Below are positions 35,356 through 44,373 of a stretch of DNA of 64,000 nt, one piece after another. A program made the translations under genes and the position numbers. Below the pieces are notes generated by a model. That model had not been told where the DNA came from. It saw only the letters and a program-made list of their open reading frames with translations, and made no database searches. The first letter of the stretch is position 1, and each line of letters starts with the position of its first letter. The stretch is taken from positions 248,001 to 312,000 of the forward strand of contig JACJXZ010000009.1 of assembly GCA_020636375.1 (NCBI GenBank), read 5' to 3'. The DNA is from Lewinellaceae bacterium. GTDB taxonomy: Bacteria > Bacteroidota > Bacteroidia > Chitinophagales > Saprospiraceae.

Positions 35356-37498
35356 ATGAACGACCTGCGCCTTCAAAAATGGAGGCAGTGGCAGAATGCG
35401 GCCATTTATGCCCCGGGGGACGATGAAGAGGCCATATTGTCCAAAACGGTATGGGGCGGCATCGCTGTCTCTTCTTTGGTGCTGGGGCTGGTCGCCGGGA
35501 TGGTGTATGCCTGTATGCACTTCATGTTCCTGGTTTATCTGATGGCGGTTTTCTGTGGTTTTTTCCTGAGCAGCATACTGCTCTTCCTGCGGGTGCGGGC
35601 ACACACGGAGTGGTTTTTCATCAGTACGGAAGTGTTCAAGATTCTGTTTTCCTTTGTTGCCGTCGTTTTCACGGGAGGCATCCTGAACTCCGGTGGTTTT
35701 GTTTTTCTCGGCATGGCGGGCATTTTCTTTGCCCTGGTCTTTCCACGTCCGGAACAGGTTCGCTTCCTGCTGCTGCTATATTTGGGTACGGTCTCCCTGG
35801 AAGCCATCCTGCAACCCTGGCTGCGGCCGGTGGTTCAGTTCTCCGCAGGGCAGAATCTGGTGCTTTTTGTCCTTTACTTTATAGTATCGTTGCTGTCGCT
35901 GTACTTTTTTGTCCGCATTTACATGCGGGAGCGGGTGCGGTTCCGCCAGGTAGAAGCCGATAAACTCCGGGCGCTGGACCATGCCCGCAGCCAGTTTTTT
36001 TCCAACATTTCCCATGAATTCCGCACGCCGCTGATGGTTATTCTGGGCATGGCGGAACAGATCCGGGAGGCCCCTTCCCGGGGGGCTGCCGAAAGTGCCG
36101 TACTCATCCGCCGCAACGGGAAAAAGTTGCTGCGCCTGGTCGGCCAGTTGCTCGACTTGTCCAGGCTGGAAGGCGGCACCCTTTCCGCTCATTATGTGCA
36201 GTCGGATGTGGTACAGGAACTGAAATACCTGCTGGAGGCCTTCCACAGCCTGGCTGAAGCGAAAAACATCCGCCTGCATTTTTCCAGTGCTTCGGAGGCG
36301 ATCTGGATGGATTTCGACCCGGAAAAGCTGGAGCGCCTGGTGGGCAACCTGCTGGACAACGCCATTAAGTACACGCCTGCCGGGGGTGAAGTGTGGCTTG
36401 AGTTGGAACGCCTGCCGTCATCGCCCCCTCCACTTGAACCGGGTCCCTGCCTGCTCATCCGTACCAGAGATACCGGTATCGGTATCCCTCCGCAGCATTG
36501 GGAGCGCATCTTCGACCGTTATTACTAGGTTGGGGAGTGGCCCACTGAAGGCGCCGGGATAGGGCTGGCGATACTTCGGGAATACGCCCACCTGTTCGGT
36601 ACGTATATTGAGTTGGATAGTTTACCGGGGAAGGCAGCGCCTTCTCTGTTTACCTGCCGGTGCGCAACCGGGTACCCCCGTGCAGTTGTTGTCTGCCGAC
36701 CCGTAAGCGGAGGAAGAAGAACCGGCGCCGGAGGCAGTTCCTGGCGCTTCAGCTGCCCCCGCCTGTTGCTCATCGAAGACAACCCCGATGTGGTCCGGTA
36801 TCTTCAGGCTTTCCTGCAAAAGGATTACAATCTGATCACGGCGACGGCGAGCAGGGCATCAACCGTAGTATAGAACGCGTACCGGATATCATCATCAGCG
36901 ATATTATGATGCCGAAAAGGATTACCTGGAAGTTTGCCGGGCACTGAAGGGCGATTTTCGCACCAACCACATCCCTATCATCCTGCTGACCGCCAAAACG
37001 GATGTGGAGTCCAGGATACGCTACCTGGAGTCCGGCGCCGATGCTTACCTTACCAAACCCTTCCATCGACAGGAACTGCAAGTGGAGCTTCGGAAACTCA
37101 TCACCCTGCGGGAAGCCCTGAAACGCAAATTCAGCCAAAGCCTTACTGCTCCACTGCCCGAAAGCAAACCTCCGGGGCTGAATGAACGCTTCCTGTATGA
37201 GGTCCGACAATGCCTGGAAAGGCATTATCCGGAGGAGGAATTCGGCATCAGGGCCCTGTGTGCCCAGCTTGGCGTCAGCCGCACTCAATTGCACCGCAAG
37301 CTGGCTGCTCTGACCGGCCAGCCCGCCTCTCATTTTATCCGTTCTTTCCGCCTGGAAAAAGCCCGTCAACTGCTCGCGTCCAGCCGTATGGCCATCGCCG
37401 AGGTGGCCTATGCGGTGGGCTTTAAAGACCCCTATTATTTCTCCCGCGCTTTTACCCGGGAATTCGGGCTGCCGCCTTCTGAAGCCAGGGAAGGCTGA
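35356..37498 (+). pseudogene. Hybrid histidine kinase/response regulator/AraC protein, inactivated
   Basis: The first 390 codons are intact: several membrane segments (~35-195), HisKA with NISHEFRTPLMVILGMAEQI, and an ATPase region with NLLDNAIKYTPAGG and DTGIGIPPQHWERIFDRYY. The next codon is TAG at 36526-36528 where relatives have Gln (RFYQVGESxTEGxGIGL), and the same frame continues VGEWPTEGAGIGLAILREYA. Frameshifts follow near 36635, in the linker before LLLIEDNPDVVRYLQAFLQK, near 36845 and near 36914 (PDIIISDIMMP into EKDYLEVCRALKGDF). The C-terminal AraC domain (RFLYEVRQCLERHYPEEE; ALCAQLGVSRTQLHRKLAAL) is intact to 37498. Decay is more likely than error, since neighbouring genes are clean, but raw reads would settle it. 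Confidence 0.8.
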
Positions 37499-37600
37499 GC
37501 GGCTCCTTCCCATATGAAACAATAAGACATGATTTGGAACAATAGTCCTTCACACGTTGCCAAAAGCCAGGCTAAATTGATCGTATAAAAAGCCTTCGGT

Positions 37601-39934
37601 ATGGGACAGAAAATGACCATTTCAATGTGGGCCGCAACGGCCTTAATGTTATGCTTAAGCCCGGCAAAAGCGCAGGATGGGTGGGTGTACAAAGACTCTC
37701 TTCCAACGCCCAGGTCCTATTGCACCAGCACGGTGCTGGACGGAAAAATATACGTCATCGGCGGCGCCTATTCACCAACAGCAGCAAGTGCCGTGGTTGA
37801 AATGTACGATCCGGCGACCAATAGTTGGGAAACAAGGGACAGCCTTCCCGAGCCACTTCGTGGTACTACCGCCCAAACCATCGGCGGAAAAATCTACGTA
37901 GTAGGTGGCGACAATGCGGGAGGTTCCCAAAAAAAGCTGTACGTCTACGACCCCGAAATGAATAGCTGGGTACAAAAGACATCGATGCTAACGGCAAGAG
38001 GCTTCTTGTCGTCTGCAACAGTGGATGGTAAGTTTTATGCCATAGGGGGTACCCCCACCTGGCCGGTGCGAACCGACATCGTGGAAATGTATGACCCTGA
38101 TCTCAATACATGGGTAACCAAATCGCCGATGCCTACGGCACGGTCGGCTTTTTCCTGTGAGGTGTTGGATGGAAAGATCTACGCCATCGGAGGTGCTGAT
38201 GGAAATTCACCAATCAACCTGGATGTATTGGAAGTCTATGATCCCTTAACTGACACCTGGACGGTAAAAAAAGAAATGCCGCAGCCGAGAGGATTTGGCG
38301 GGTCGGCTGTCGTAGATGGTTTGATTTACGTGTATGGCGGTTCGCCGGGAAACTATGATCTCTCGATGGACATGATCCGGTATCGCCCTGAAACCGACGA
38401 GTGGGAAACGGGTATTGCGGATGACTTACCCGAATTCAAAGTGGATTTTACCTCTTCGGTGGTGGATGGTTGTATTTATGGATTTGGGGGATCGCTGTTT
38501 CCTTATTACTTCCCCAACATGCCGGGGCCAAAAGTGACGGGGGTCGTGCTGCAATATTGTCCTGGTGATTACTGCTGGCACCCGGTAAGTACTGACACAA
38601 TGGTTCAAGGCTTATTACACGACGTTTTCTTTGTCAGTAAAATGACCGGCTGGGCTGTAGGTGATAACGGTATTCTCAAAACAGAAGATGGTGGAATAAC
38701 CTGGCAGGCACAAATTTCCGATTTCCCATTTTACGGCATATATTTTACAGAAAATATGACAGGATGGGCAGTTGGAATGGGAGGCCTTATTCTTCACACG
38801 TCGGATGGCGGAGCAAGCTGGTACGGGCAATCATCAGGCTTAACGAGTGAGCTGTATACCGTTCAGTTTATCAACAATCAAACAGGTTGGGTGGCAGGAG
38901 AATCTGGCGTAATGCTGAAAACCACAGATGGCGGGTTGACCTGGGAGCCGCTTACAACCAATACGAATGCTCCCTTTCCATCCCTCTTCTTTTTGGATAG
39001 CCTGACCGGTTGGGCAGCAAGTTATGCCGAAATTCTGAAGACAACAGATGGCGGGCAGAGTTGGGAAGTTCAATTGACTTCGAGTTGGGGACCATTCGTG
39101 GACGTATTTTTTATTGACAACCAGACAGGTTGGGCAGTCATTCATCAAGACACTTTATTCAGGACAACAGATGGCGGAACAAATTGGACAATCGTATCGG
39201 AGACATTGAATCTGGGACTGGTTTCGTCCATTCAATTTATAGATCAACAGACGGGCTGGGCAGTTGGAGGCCCTATGCCGGGTATGGGGCCAAATATTGC
39301 CAAAACTTCCGACGGAGGGGTAACCTGGGAGACTGAATTAACCGGATTAAGATATTTAAAAGCTATTCAAGTCTGGGACAACCAAACAGGCTGGGCTGTT
39401 GGACATGGAATAGCCGTTCTCGGAGCTGTCCAGCCTCCTCATGCTGGTTTTGATTGGGAGGGCCAAGGCAACGTCATTCAGTTCACCAATACCTCCGTTG
39501 GCGCTGAAAACTATCTTTGGGAATTTGGAGATGGCTCGTCCGGTTCGGAAGAAAATCCATCGCATGAATATCTTGTACCAGGCAACTACATAGTTAAACT
39601 TATTGCCACGAATGCTTGCGGCAGTAATTCCACCCTCGAAAAAAACATCTCGATCACCGTTCCCGTCACTGAACAACAGGCCACGTATGACTTCATGATC
39701 TATCCGAACCCGGCTGCTGATTTTTTCTATATCCAGGTAACGGGGCAGCCAGCACAATTCCTCGTCATTGAGTTTTTTAGCCTCACCGGACAGAAAGTTT
39801 GGAGCGAAACCTTGGACTTTCTGGCTGGAAGTACGCACAAGGCTTTCTCTACAAACAACCTGCCGAAGGGGCTGTACCTGGTGCGGGTAGCTGGCAGGCA
39901 GCGGAGTAGTATACGTAAGATCATCATTCAATAA
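37601..39934 (+). CDS. T9SS cargo with kelch propeller, YCF48-type propeller and PKD domain
   Basis: 777 residues. The signal peptide is MTISMWAATALMLCLSPAKA (start at 37601 or 37613). Six kelch repeats (~30-300; LDGKIYVIGG, VEMYDPATNSWE) are followed by seven YCF48/BNR-type repeats (~340-610; TGWAVGDNGILKTEDGGITW pattern). A PKD domain follows (~620-690; LWEFGDGSSGSEENPSHEY), then a type A sorting domain (YPNPAADFFYIQV to RKIIIQ). Both propellers suggest binding or scaffolding at the cell surface. Codon third positions are much more AT-rich than flanking genes. It is the first of a tandem family continued by the next two loci. Confidence 0.88.
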   Translation: MGQKMTISMWAATALMLCLSPAKAQDGWVYKDSLPTPRSYCTSTVLDGKIYVIGGAYSPTAASAVVEMYDPATNSWETRDSLPEPLRGTTAQTIGGKIYVVGGDNAGGSQKKLYVYDPEMNSWVQKTSMLTARGFLSSATVDGKFYAIGGTPTWPVRTDIVEMYDPDLNTWVTKSPMPTARSAFSCEVLDGKIYAIGGADGNSPINLDVLEVYDPLTDTWTVKKEMPQPRGFGGSAVVDGLIYVYGGSPGNYDLSMDMIRYRPETDEWETGIADDLPEFKVDFTSSVVDGCIYGFGGSLFPYYFPNMPGPKVTGVVLQYCPGDYCWHPVSTDTMVQGLLHDVFFVSKMTGWAVGDNGILKTEDGGITWQAQISDFPFYGIYFTENMTGWAVGMGGLILHTSDGGASWYGQSSGLTSELYTVQFINNQTGWVAGESGVMLKTTDGGLTWEPLTTNTNAPFPSLFFLDSLTGWAASYAEILKTTDGGQSWEVQLTSSWGPFVDVFFIDNQTGWAVIHQDTLFRTTDGGTNWTIVSETLNLGLVSSIQFIDQQTGWAVGGPMPGMGPNIAKTSDGGVTWETELTGLRYLKAIQVWDNQTGWAVGHGIAVLGAVQPPHAGFDWEGQGNVIQFTNTSVGAENYLWEFGDGSSGSEENPSHEYLVPGNYIVKLIATNACGSNSTLEKNISITVPVTEQQATYDFMIYPNPAADFFYIQVTGQPAQFLVIEFFSLTGQKVWSETLDFLAGSTHKAFSTNNLPKGLYLVRVAGRQRSSIRKIIIQ

Positions 39935-40102
39935 AAATAAAACGATATGAAACGGACGAGTAGAATAGGGATCGGGGCTGCCCAGGTTTTTCGGGAGGCT
40001 GGTATTTCCAGAAAGGAGCAGCCTGTTCTTCGGCCCTTTAAAAGGCCCATCCCCACGCCCGGCGCATACAGCGGCAGCTGTGGGGTGGAGAGGAAAATAT
40101 TT

Positions 40103-42406
40103 GTGATCAAACATTTACTTTTTATCTGTCTCTTCGGGTGTTTAGCATCCATACTTCAAAGCCAACCGGCGAGTGATGGCTGCTGGCAGTGGCAGAATCC
40201 GACGGGTGGACGAGACATTTTTTTTGTCAATAACACGACCGGATGGGCAGTAGGCCGTGCAGGTACGATACTCAGAACTACAGATGGTGGGGCAAGCTGG
40301 CAGCAGCAATGCTCTGGAACGGAAGTTGGTCTCGAATCCGTTTTTTTCGCAGATAGCCTAACGGGGTGGGTAGTAGGGTGGCATGGCAAAATATTAAGGA
40401 CTTCGAATGGTGGATTGACCTGGGATGCCCAGGCAACAGATGCCGGGCAATGGTTATCTGGTGTGTTTTTCCTCGATAATCAAGTGGGGTGGGCGGTTGG
40501 AGATAACCTCATACTTCGAACAACGGATGGAGGGACAACCTGGCAGCAGGTATTATTATCAGTAAATCCAGGGTCGATTCAAAGCGTACATTTCCTGGAT
40601 AACCAAAATGGGTGGATCGTCGGCAGCTATGGCCAGGTGTACCAATCGTCAGACGGCGGTGTAACCTGGGCGGCACGGCAGGTTGGAGCCGCTTCCAACT
40701 TTAATGACGTTTTCTTCATTGATAGCCAAAATGGATGGATTGTAGGCGGCTCAGGCAGCACGGGATACATATTCAGGACGTCGGATGGCGGAGCTACCTG
40801 GCAATCGCAGCCCTCATGGCCGAATACCTTTTTCACAGAGGTATGCTTTGCCAACAGTCAGGTGGGATGGGTAGCAGGTAGTTCGAGTTCGGGCCAAACC
40901 GGTATTGTCCTGAAAACACTGGATGGCGGGGTAACCTGGCAATCGCAGACGGTCGGGACGTATAACAGTGCAGTTCATTTTGTGGATAGCCAGAATGGAT
41001 GGTTAGGAGGCACTAAAATATTTCACACTATGGACGGAGGCGCCAGCTGGCAGGAACAATCCTCCGATTTCAATCTGTCGCTGAATGCTATCCATTTTAC
41101 GGGACCCCAGGCAGGCTGGGCAGTTGGCAGCTTAGGGGCAGTGCGTCATACCTCCGATGGCGGTGAGCATTGGCAACTGCAAATATCGGGGACAGACAAG
41201 GATCTCCGCGATATTTTCTTCGTCAATAACCAAAAGGGTTGGGTAGTTGGCGATGATGGCACTATTTTAAAAACGTTGGACGGCGGAGTAATCTGGCAGC
41301 CACAGACATCGGGAACGGTAAACGCTTTGAATAGTGTACATTTTGTAAACAGCACAACCGGGTGGGCAGTTGGTGATCAAGGAACCATTATCAACACTGT
41401 AGATGAGGGGACATCCTGGCAATTCCAACTGTCCGGTACCTCCCAAGACCTTACCTCCCTCCAATTTCTCGATAGCCTGACAGGTTGGGTGGTAGGGGAT
41501 GGTACTATTCTTAAAACCCTGGATGGGGGAGAAAATTGGGTATCGCAATCTTCCGACACTTTCGGCAGGCTTGAAGATGTACATTTCGTCAATAACATTA
41601 CAGGGTATGCCGTAGGAAGGGGTTTATTCGCCAAAACAACCGATGGTGGAGAAAATTGGCAGTTGATGGAGGGGGTTAATATTTTATCTTCGGTTTACTT
41701 TATTGACGATATAACAGGCTGGATGGGAACCTCTCCTAATATTGGCCTGCCTGCCTGCTACATTTTCCAAACTGCAGACGGTGGGGCCACCTGGCAAACC
41801 CAATGGGCCGGAGCGCCGGGTATTTGGGATTTACAGTTTCTGGATGATCAAACCGGATGGGCGGTTGGAACTGGCTACGCTATCTTGCAATACTCGAAAG
41901 CCCCATCCCCGCAAGCAGGCTTCACCTGGGCTCAGGCAGCTAATCTGGTTCAATTCTCCAATACATCGGTTGATGCCAAGTTTTTCTTCTGGGATTTTGG
42001 CGACGGGCATTTCAGCATCGAGGAAAGTCCGCAACATTCCTTTGGAGTGTCGGGCGAATACCTCGTTAAACTGACGATTGCGGATGCCTGCGGAGGCGTT
42101 TCCAACTACGAGGAAGAAATTTCCATCACCGTTCCAGTTTCCGAACAGCAGTTTTTAGAGGCCTTCCTCATTTATCCGAATCCCGCAGACGATCTCTTTA
42201 ACATCCGCCTCGAAGGGCAACCGGATAATTTCCTGGTGATTGACCTCATCAACCTCACTGGTCAGAAGGTTTGGAGTGAAACCCTGGACTTCCAGTCGGG
42301 AACAATACTCAAGGCCATTTCCTGCGAGAACCTGCCAAGAGGCGTGTACCTGGTCCGGGTGGCTGATGCCCGAAGGAGCAGTACGCGCAAGATCAGTATT
42401 CAGTAA
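40103..42406 (+). CDS. T9SS cargo with fourteen YCF48-type repeats and PKD domain
   Basis: 767 residues from a GTG at 40103 that opens IKHLLFICLFGCLASILQSQ, a signal peptide. An in-frame ATG at 39947 would add 52 residues before it and is less likely. Thirteen full repeats of the form GWxVGxxGTILKTxDGGxxW and one partial repeat span ~30-610, enough for two seven-bladed propellers. The PKD domain (FFWDFGDGHFSIEESPQHSF) and sorting domain (YPNPADDLFNIRLEGQPDNF to RKISIQ) closely resemble those of the gene just upstream, so the pair arose by tandem duplication with domain change. It is more AT-rich than the rest of the window. Confidence 0.82.
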   Translation: MIKHLLFICLFGCLASILQSQPASDGCWQWQNPTGGRDIFFVNNTTGWAVGRAGTILRTTDGGASWQQQCSGTEVGLESVFFADSLTGWVVGWHGKILRTSNGGLTWDAQATDAGQWLSGVFFLDNQVGWAVGDNLILRTTDGGTTWQQVLLSVNPGSIQSVHFLDNQNGWIVGSYGQVYQSSDGGVTWAARQVGAASNFNDVFFIDSQNGWIVGGSGSTGYIFRTSDGGATWQSQPSWPNTFFTEVCFANSQVGWVAGSSSSGQTGIVLKTLDGGVTWQSQTVGTYNSAVHFVDSQNGWLGGTKIFHTMDGGASWQEQSSDFNLSLNAIHFTGPQAGWAVGSLGAVRHTSDGGEHWQLQISGTDKDLRDIFFVNNQKGWVVGDDGTILKTLDGGVIWQPQTSGTVNALNSVHFVNSTTGWAVGDQGTIINTVDEGTSWQFQLSGTSQDLTSLQFLDSLTGWVVGDGTILKTLDGGENWVSQSSDTFGRLEDVHFVNNITGYAVGRGLFAKTTDGGENWQLMEGVNILSSVYFIDDITGWMGTSPNIGLPACYIFQTADGGATWQTQWAGAPGIWDLQFLDDQTGWAVGTGYAILQYSKAPSPQAGFTWAQAANLVQFSNTSVDAKFFFWDFGDGHFSIEESPQHSFGVSGEYLVKLTIADACGGVSNYEEEISITVPVSEQQFLEAFLIYPNPADDLFNIRLEGQPDNFLVIDLINLTGQKVWSETLDFQSGTILKAISCENLPRGVYLVRVADARRSSTRKISIQ

Positions 42407-42420
42407 AAATATATCGATAT

Positions 42421-43189
42421 GAAAAAGGCGGAAAGATGACCGAATTGATCCGATATCCGGTGTTTGGGCGAGTGGGCCTCCTCTGAATACGGGAAGAGCG
42501 GGCCTGTCGGCCGATACCCTGAACGGGAAGATTTATGTAACGGGGGGTGGAGCAGGGACCACCGCATTTAATACCGTAGAAATTTACGAACCCGGAGGGC
42601 AATGGATAGTTAGCCCAGCCTTGATGAACACGGCAAGGGGCTTCCATTCCTGTAAAAACGTCGGCGGTAAATTATACGTAGTGGGGGGCGCAGCTGGCTT
42701 TATCACGCCCTTTTTGAACACAACGGAGTACTTTGATCCTCAAACCGGGGTGTGGGTTGATTTTGATGCTCTGAATTTCGCCCGCCGGGAATTGGGCGCA
42801 GCCGTGCTGGGGGGGGATTTCTACGTCCTCGGCGGAATGACCGGCCCGTTTGGAAATGCCAATTTCCATGCCAAGGTTGAAAGGCATGAGATAGTAAGCT
42901 CCAGCTACGAAAGGAAAGTGGCGGAAGGCTTTGATTTCCAATTGCGAAATTCCCTAACCCATTTCACAGCACTACCCGCATGGAGTTTGCGATAACGGAA
43001 CGCGCCAAAGTTGAACTCGACATTTTTGATGTAAACGGAAAGAAAGTGGCTACACTCCTGGATGAATTGCTGTACCCCGGCGAGTACGAGGCCGGTTGGA
43101 ACGGCTCCGGGCTGCCGGCCGGCGTGTACCTGTACCAGTTGAGCGTGAATGGATTTACGGTAACGAGAAGGGGTGTGCTGACGAAATAG
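42421..43189 (+). pseudogene. Kelch-repeat T9SS cargo remnant
   Basis: After the start-like ATGAAAAAGG at 42420 the frame closes at once. Kelch sequence is readable in another frame without a start (DPISGVWASGPPLNTGRAGL; LNGKIYVTGGGAG; VGGKLYVVGGAAGFITP; GGDFYVLGGMTG) to about 42950. There a frameshift leads from a frame ending TALPAWSLR into FPNPFHSTTRMEFAITERAK and a FlgD-like sorting domain ending RRGVLTK at 43189. The N-terminus and part of the propeller are lost. Confidence 0.75.
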
Positions 43190-43315
43190 GGCAATTCCAA
43201 GTCAGCTATTTTATTTCTCACCGGAACACGGGCCTGCGGCCGGCGTGGAGGGGGGGCTTTGCCCTTCTGAAAACCTGTTTGCGGGCCGGAGGCCCGCGTT
43301 CCAAAAACAAAAACC

Positions 43316-43844
43316 ATGAAAACGCTGAAATTCTTTTTGATCCCTGCCCTGCTGTTCTTCCTCGCTGCTTGTACGGAAGACGTGCCGGCTCCGGCCGGTG
43401 TATTGGATGAGCAGGAAGCCATTGATCTCCGCGCCAGGGGAAGCGTCACTAAACCCATGAAACTATGGATCGAAGCCATAACGGACGAGTCCCTGGGGAT
43501 AGTGGAATGTACGGCGCCATTTCCGGGGTAGCCGTCCCTGCTTAAGCGGCTGGATGCGAAGTAGCCATGCCACCCATCTGGGTAAGCTCGATAGGTTGGA
43601 GAGCCCTGGGCTCATGGGAGTTGCGAACTGATACTCGACGAAAACTGGAATCCGGTGATGGTAGCCATTTCCGGCAGCCACGGCACCTGGTACCGGTGCC
43701 AATGGCGATCAGGTCTGGTGGGAAGGTTCTTATGAATCCTACCTGGACGGCACCTTTTCAGCCGACCTGGATATCGTAGGGGGTACGGGAAGGTTTGAAG
43801 GCGCCACCGGTAACGTCAAGGGCATTAGTATGTCGATCCGGTAA
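43316..43844 (+). pseudogene. Frameshifted lipoprotein gene of unknown family
   Basis: It begins MKTLKFFLIPALLFFLAAC, a lipoprotein signal, and reads to VTKPMKLWIEAITDESLGIV followed by ECTAPF before a stop at 43531. Continuing sense is visible in other frames: SGWMRSSHATHLGKLDR, then LDENWNPVMVAISGS, then NGDQVWWEGSYESYLDGTFS followed by ADLDIVGGTGRFEGATGNVKG and a stop at 43844. At least three frameshifts separate these pieces. The C-terminal part (VGGTGRFEGATG) resembles small all-beta secreted proteins. Function unknown. Confidence 0.65.
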
Positions 43845-43934
43845 CGAATTACGCTGTTGGAAGCCCTGAAGGTTATATTACCATTCCCAGGTAGATGGAT
43901 GAGATAACCCCAAAAAATCGATCCTCTTTTCAAT

Positions 43935-44095
43935 GAGGCTGTCTCAAAAGGGAGGGCCAACCGAGCGCGTAAAATAATAACACGCAAAGGCGCGGAGTAC
44001 GCAGTGTTGTTTGTTGTTATCTCTGCGTGCTTCGCGCCTCGGCGTGAAACATTATTCAGTGGCCTACCGCCGGGAGGTTCTTTTGAGCCGGCCTC
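43935..44095. repeat. Nested inverted-repeat element (161 bp)
   Basis: The outer arms are GAGGCTGTCTCAAAAG (43935-43950) and its imperfect inverse at 44080-44095. The inner 24-bp arms at 43981-44004 (CACGCAAAGGCGCGGAG...) and 44023-44046 pair at 20 of 24 positions. The inner word resembles a palindrome widespread in environmental genomes (CGCAGAGGCGCGGAG type), from memory. It is non-coding. Confidence 0.55.
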
Positions 44096-44110
44096 ACTGA
44101 AAACTTCCTT

Positions 44111-44373
44111 AGGGATTGCGCAACAATAAATTACCCATTTATACTCGTTCTTTTGCGCGCTGGCGGCCCCGACACTTCCCCGACACGCTGTGTACGGGGC
44201 AGGCAGTGTGCGGGGTAGACTGTTGCCAAGCCTCGCCGTAGCTCTGCCTGCGTTTGGCGCCCCTGCCTGCTCGGCCGCGTCCTCGCGGGCAGGTTGCCAG
44301 CACACAAAATTTCACCCGGCTGCATAGACGGGAACTTCGTCTATTCTGTGTAACTTATTATTGCGCAATCCCT
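44111..44373. mobile_element. 263-bp MITE-like element with 24-bp terminal inverted repeats
   Basis: 44111-44134 (AGGGATTGCGCAACAATAAA...) and 44350-44373 are inverse complements with two mismatches. The interior is GC-rich with its own hairpins and has no convincing gene. The right end overlaps the stop codon of the minus-strand metalloprotease gene by one base. No target duplication could be identified. Together with the element at 43935 it fills the gap 43845-44372. Confidence 0.55.
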
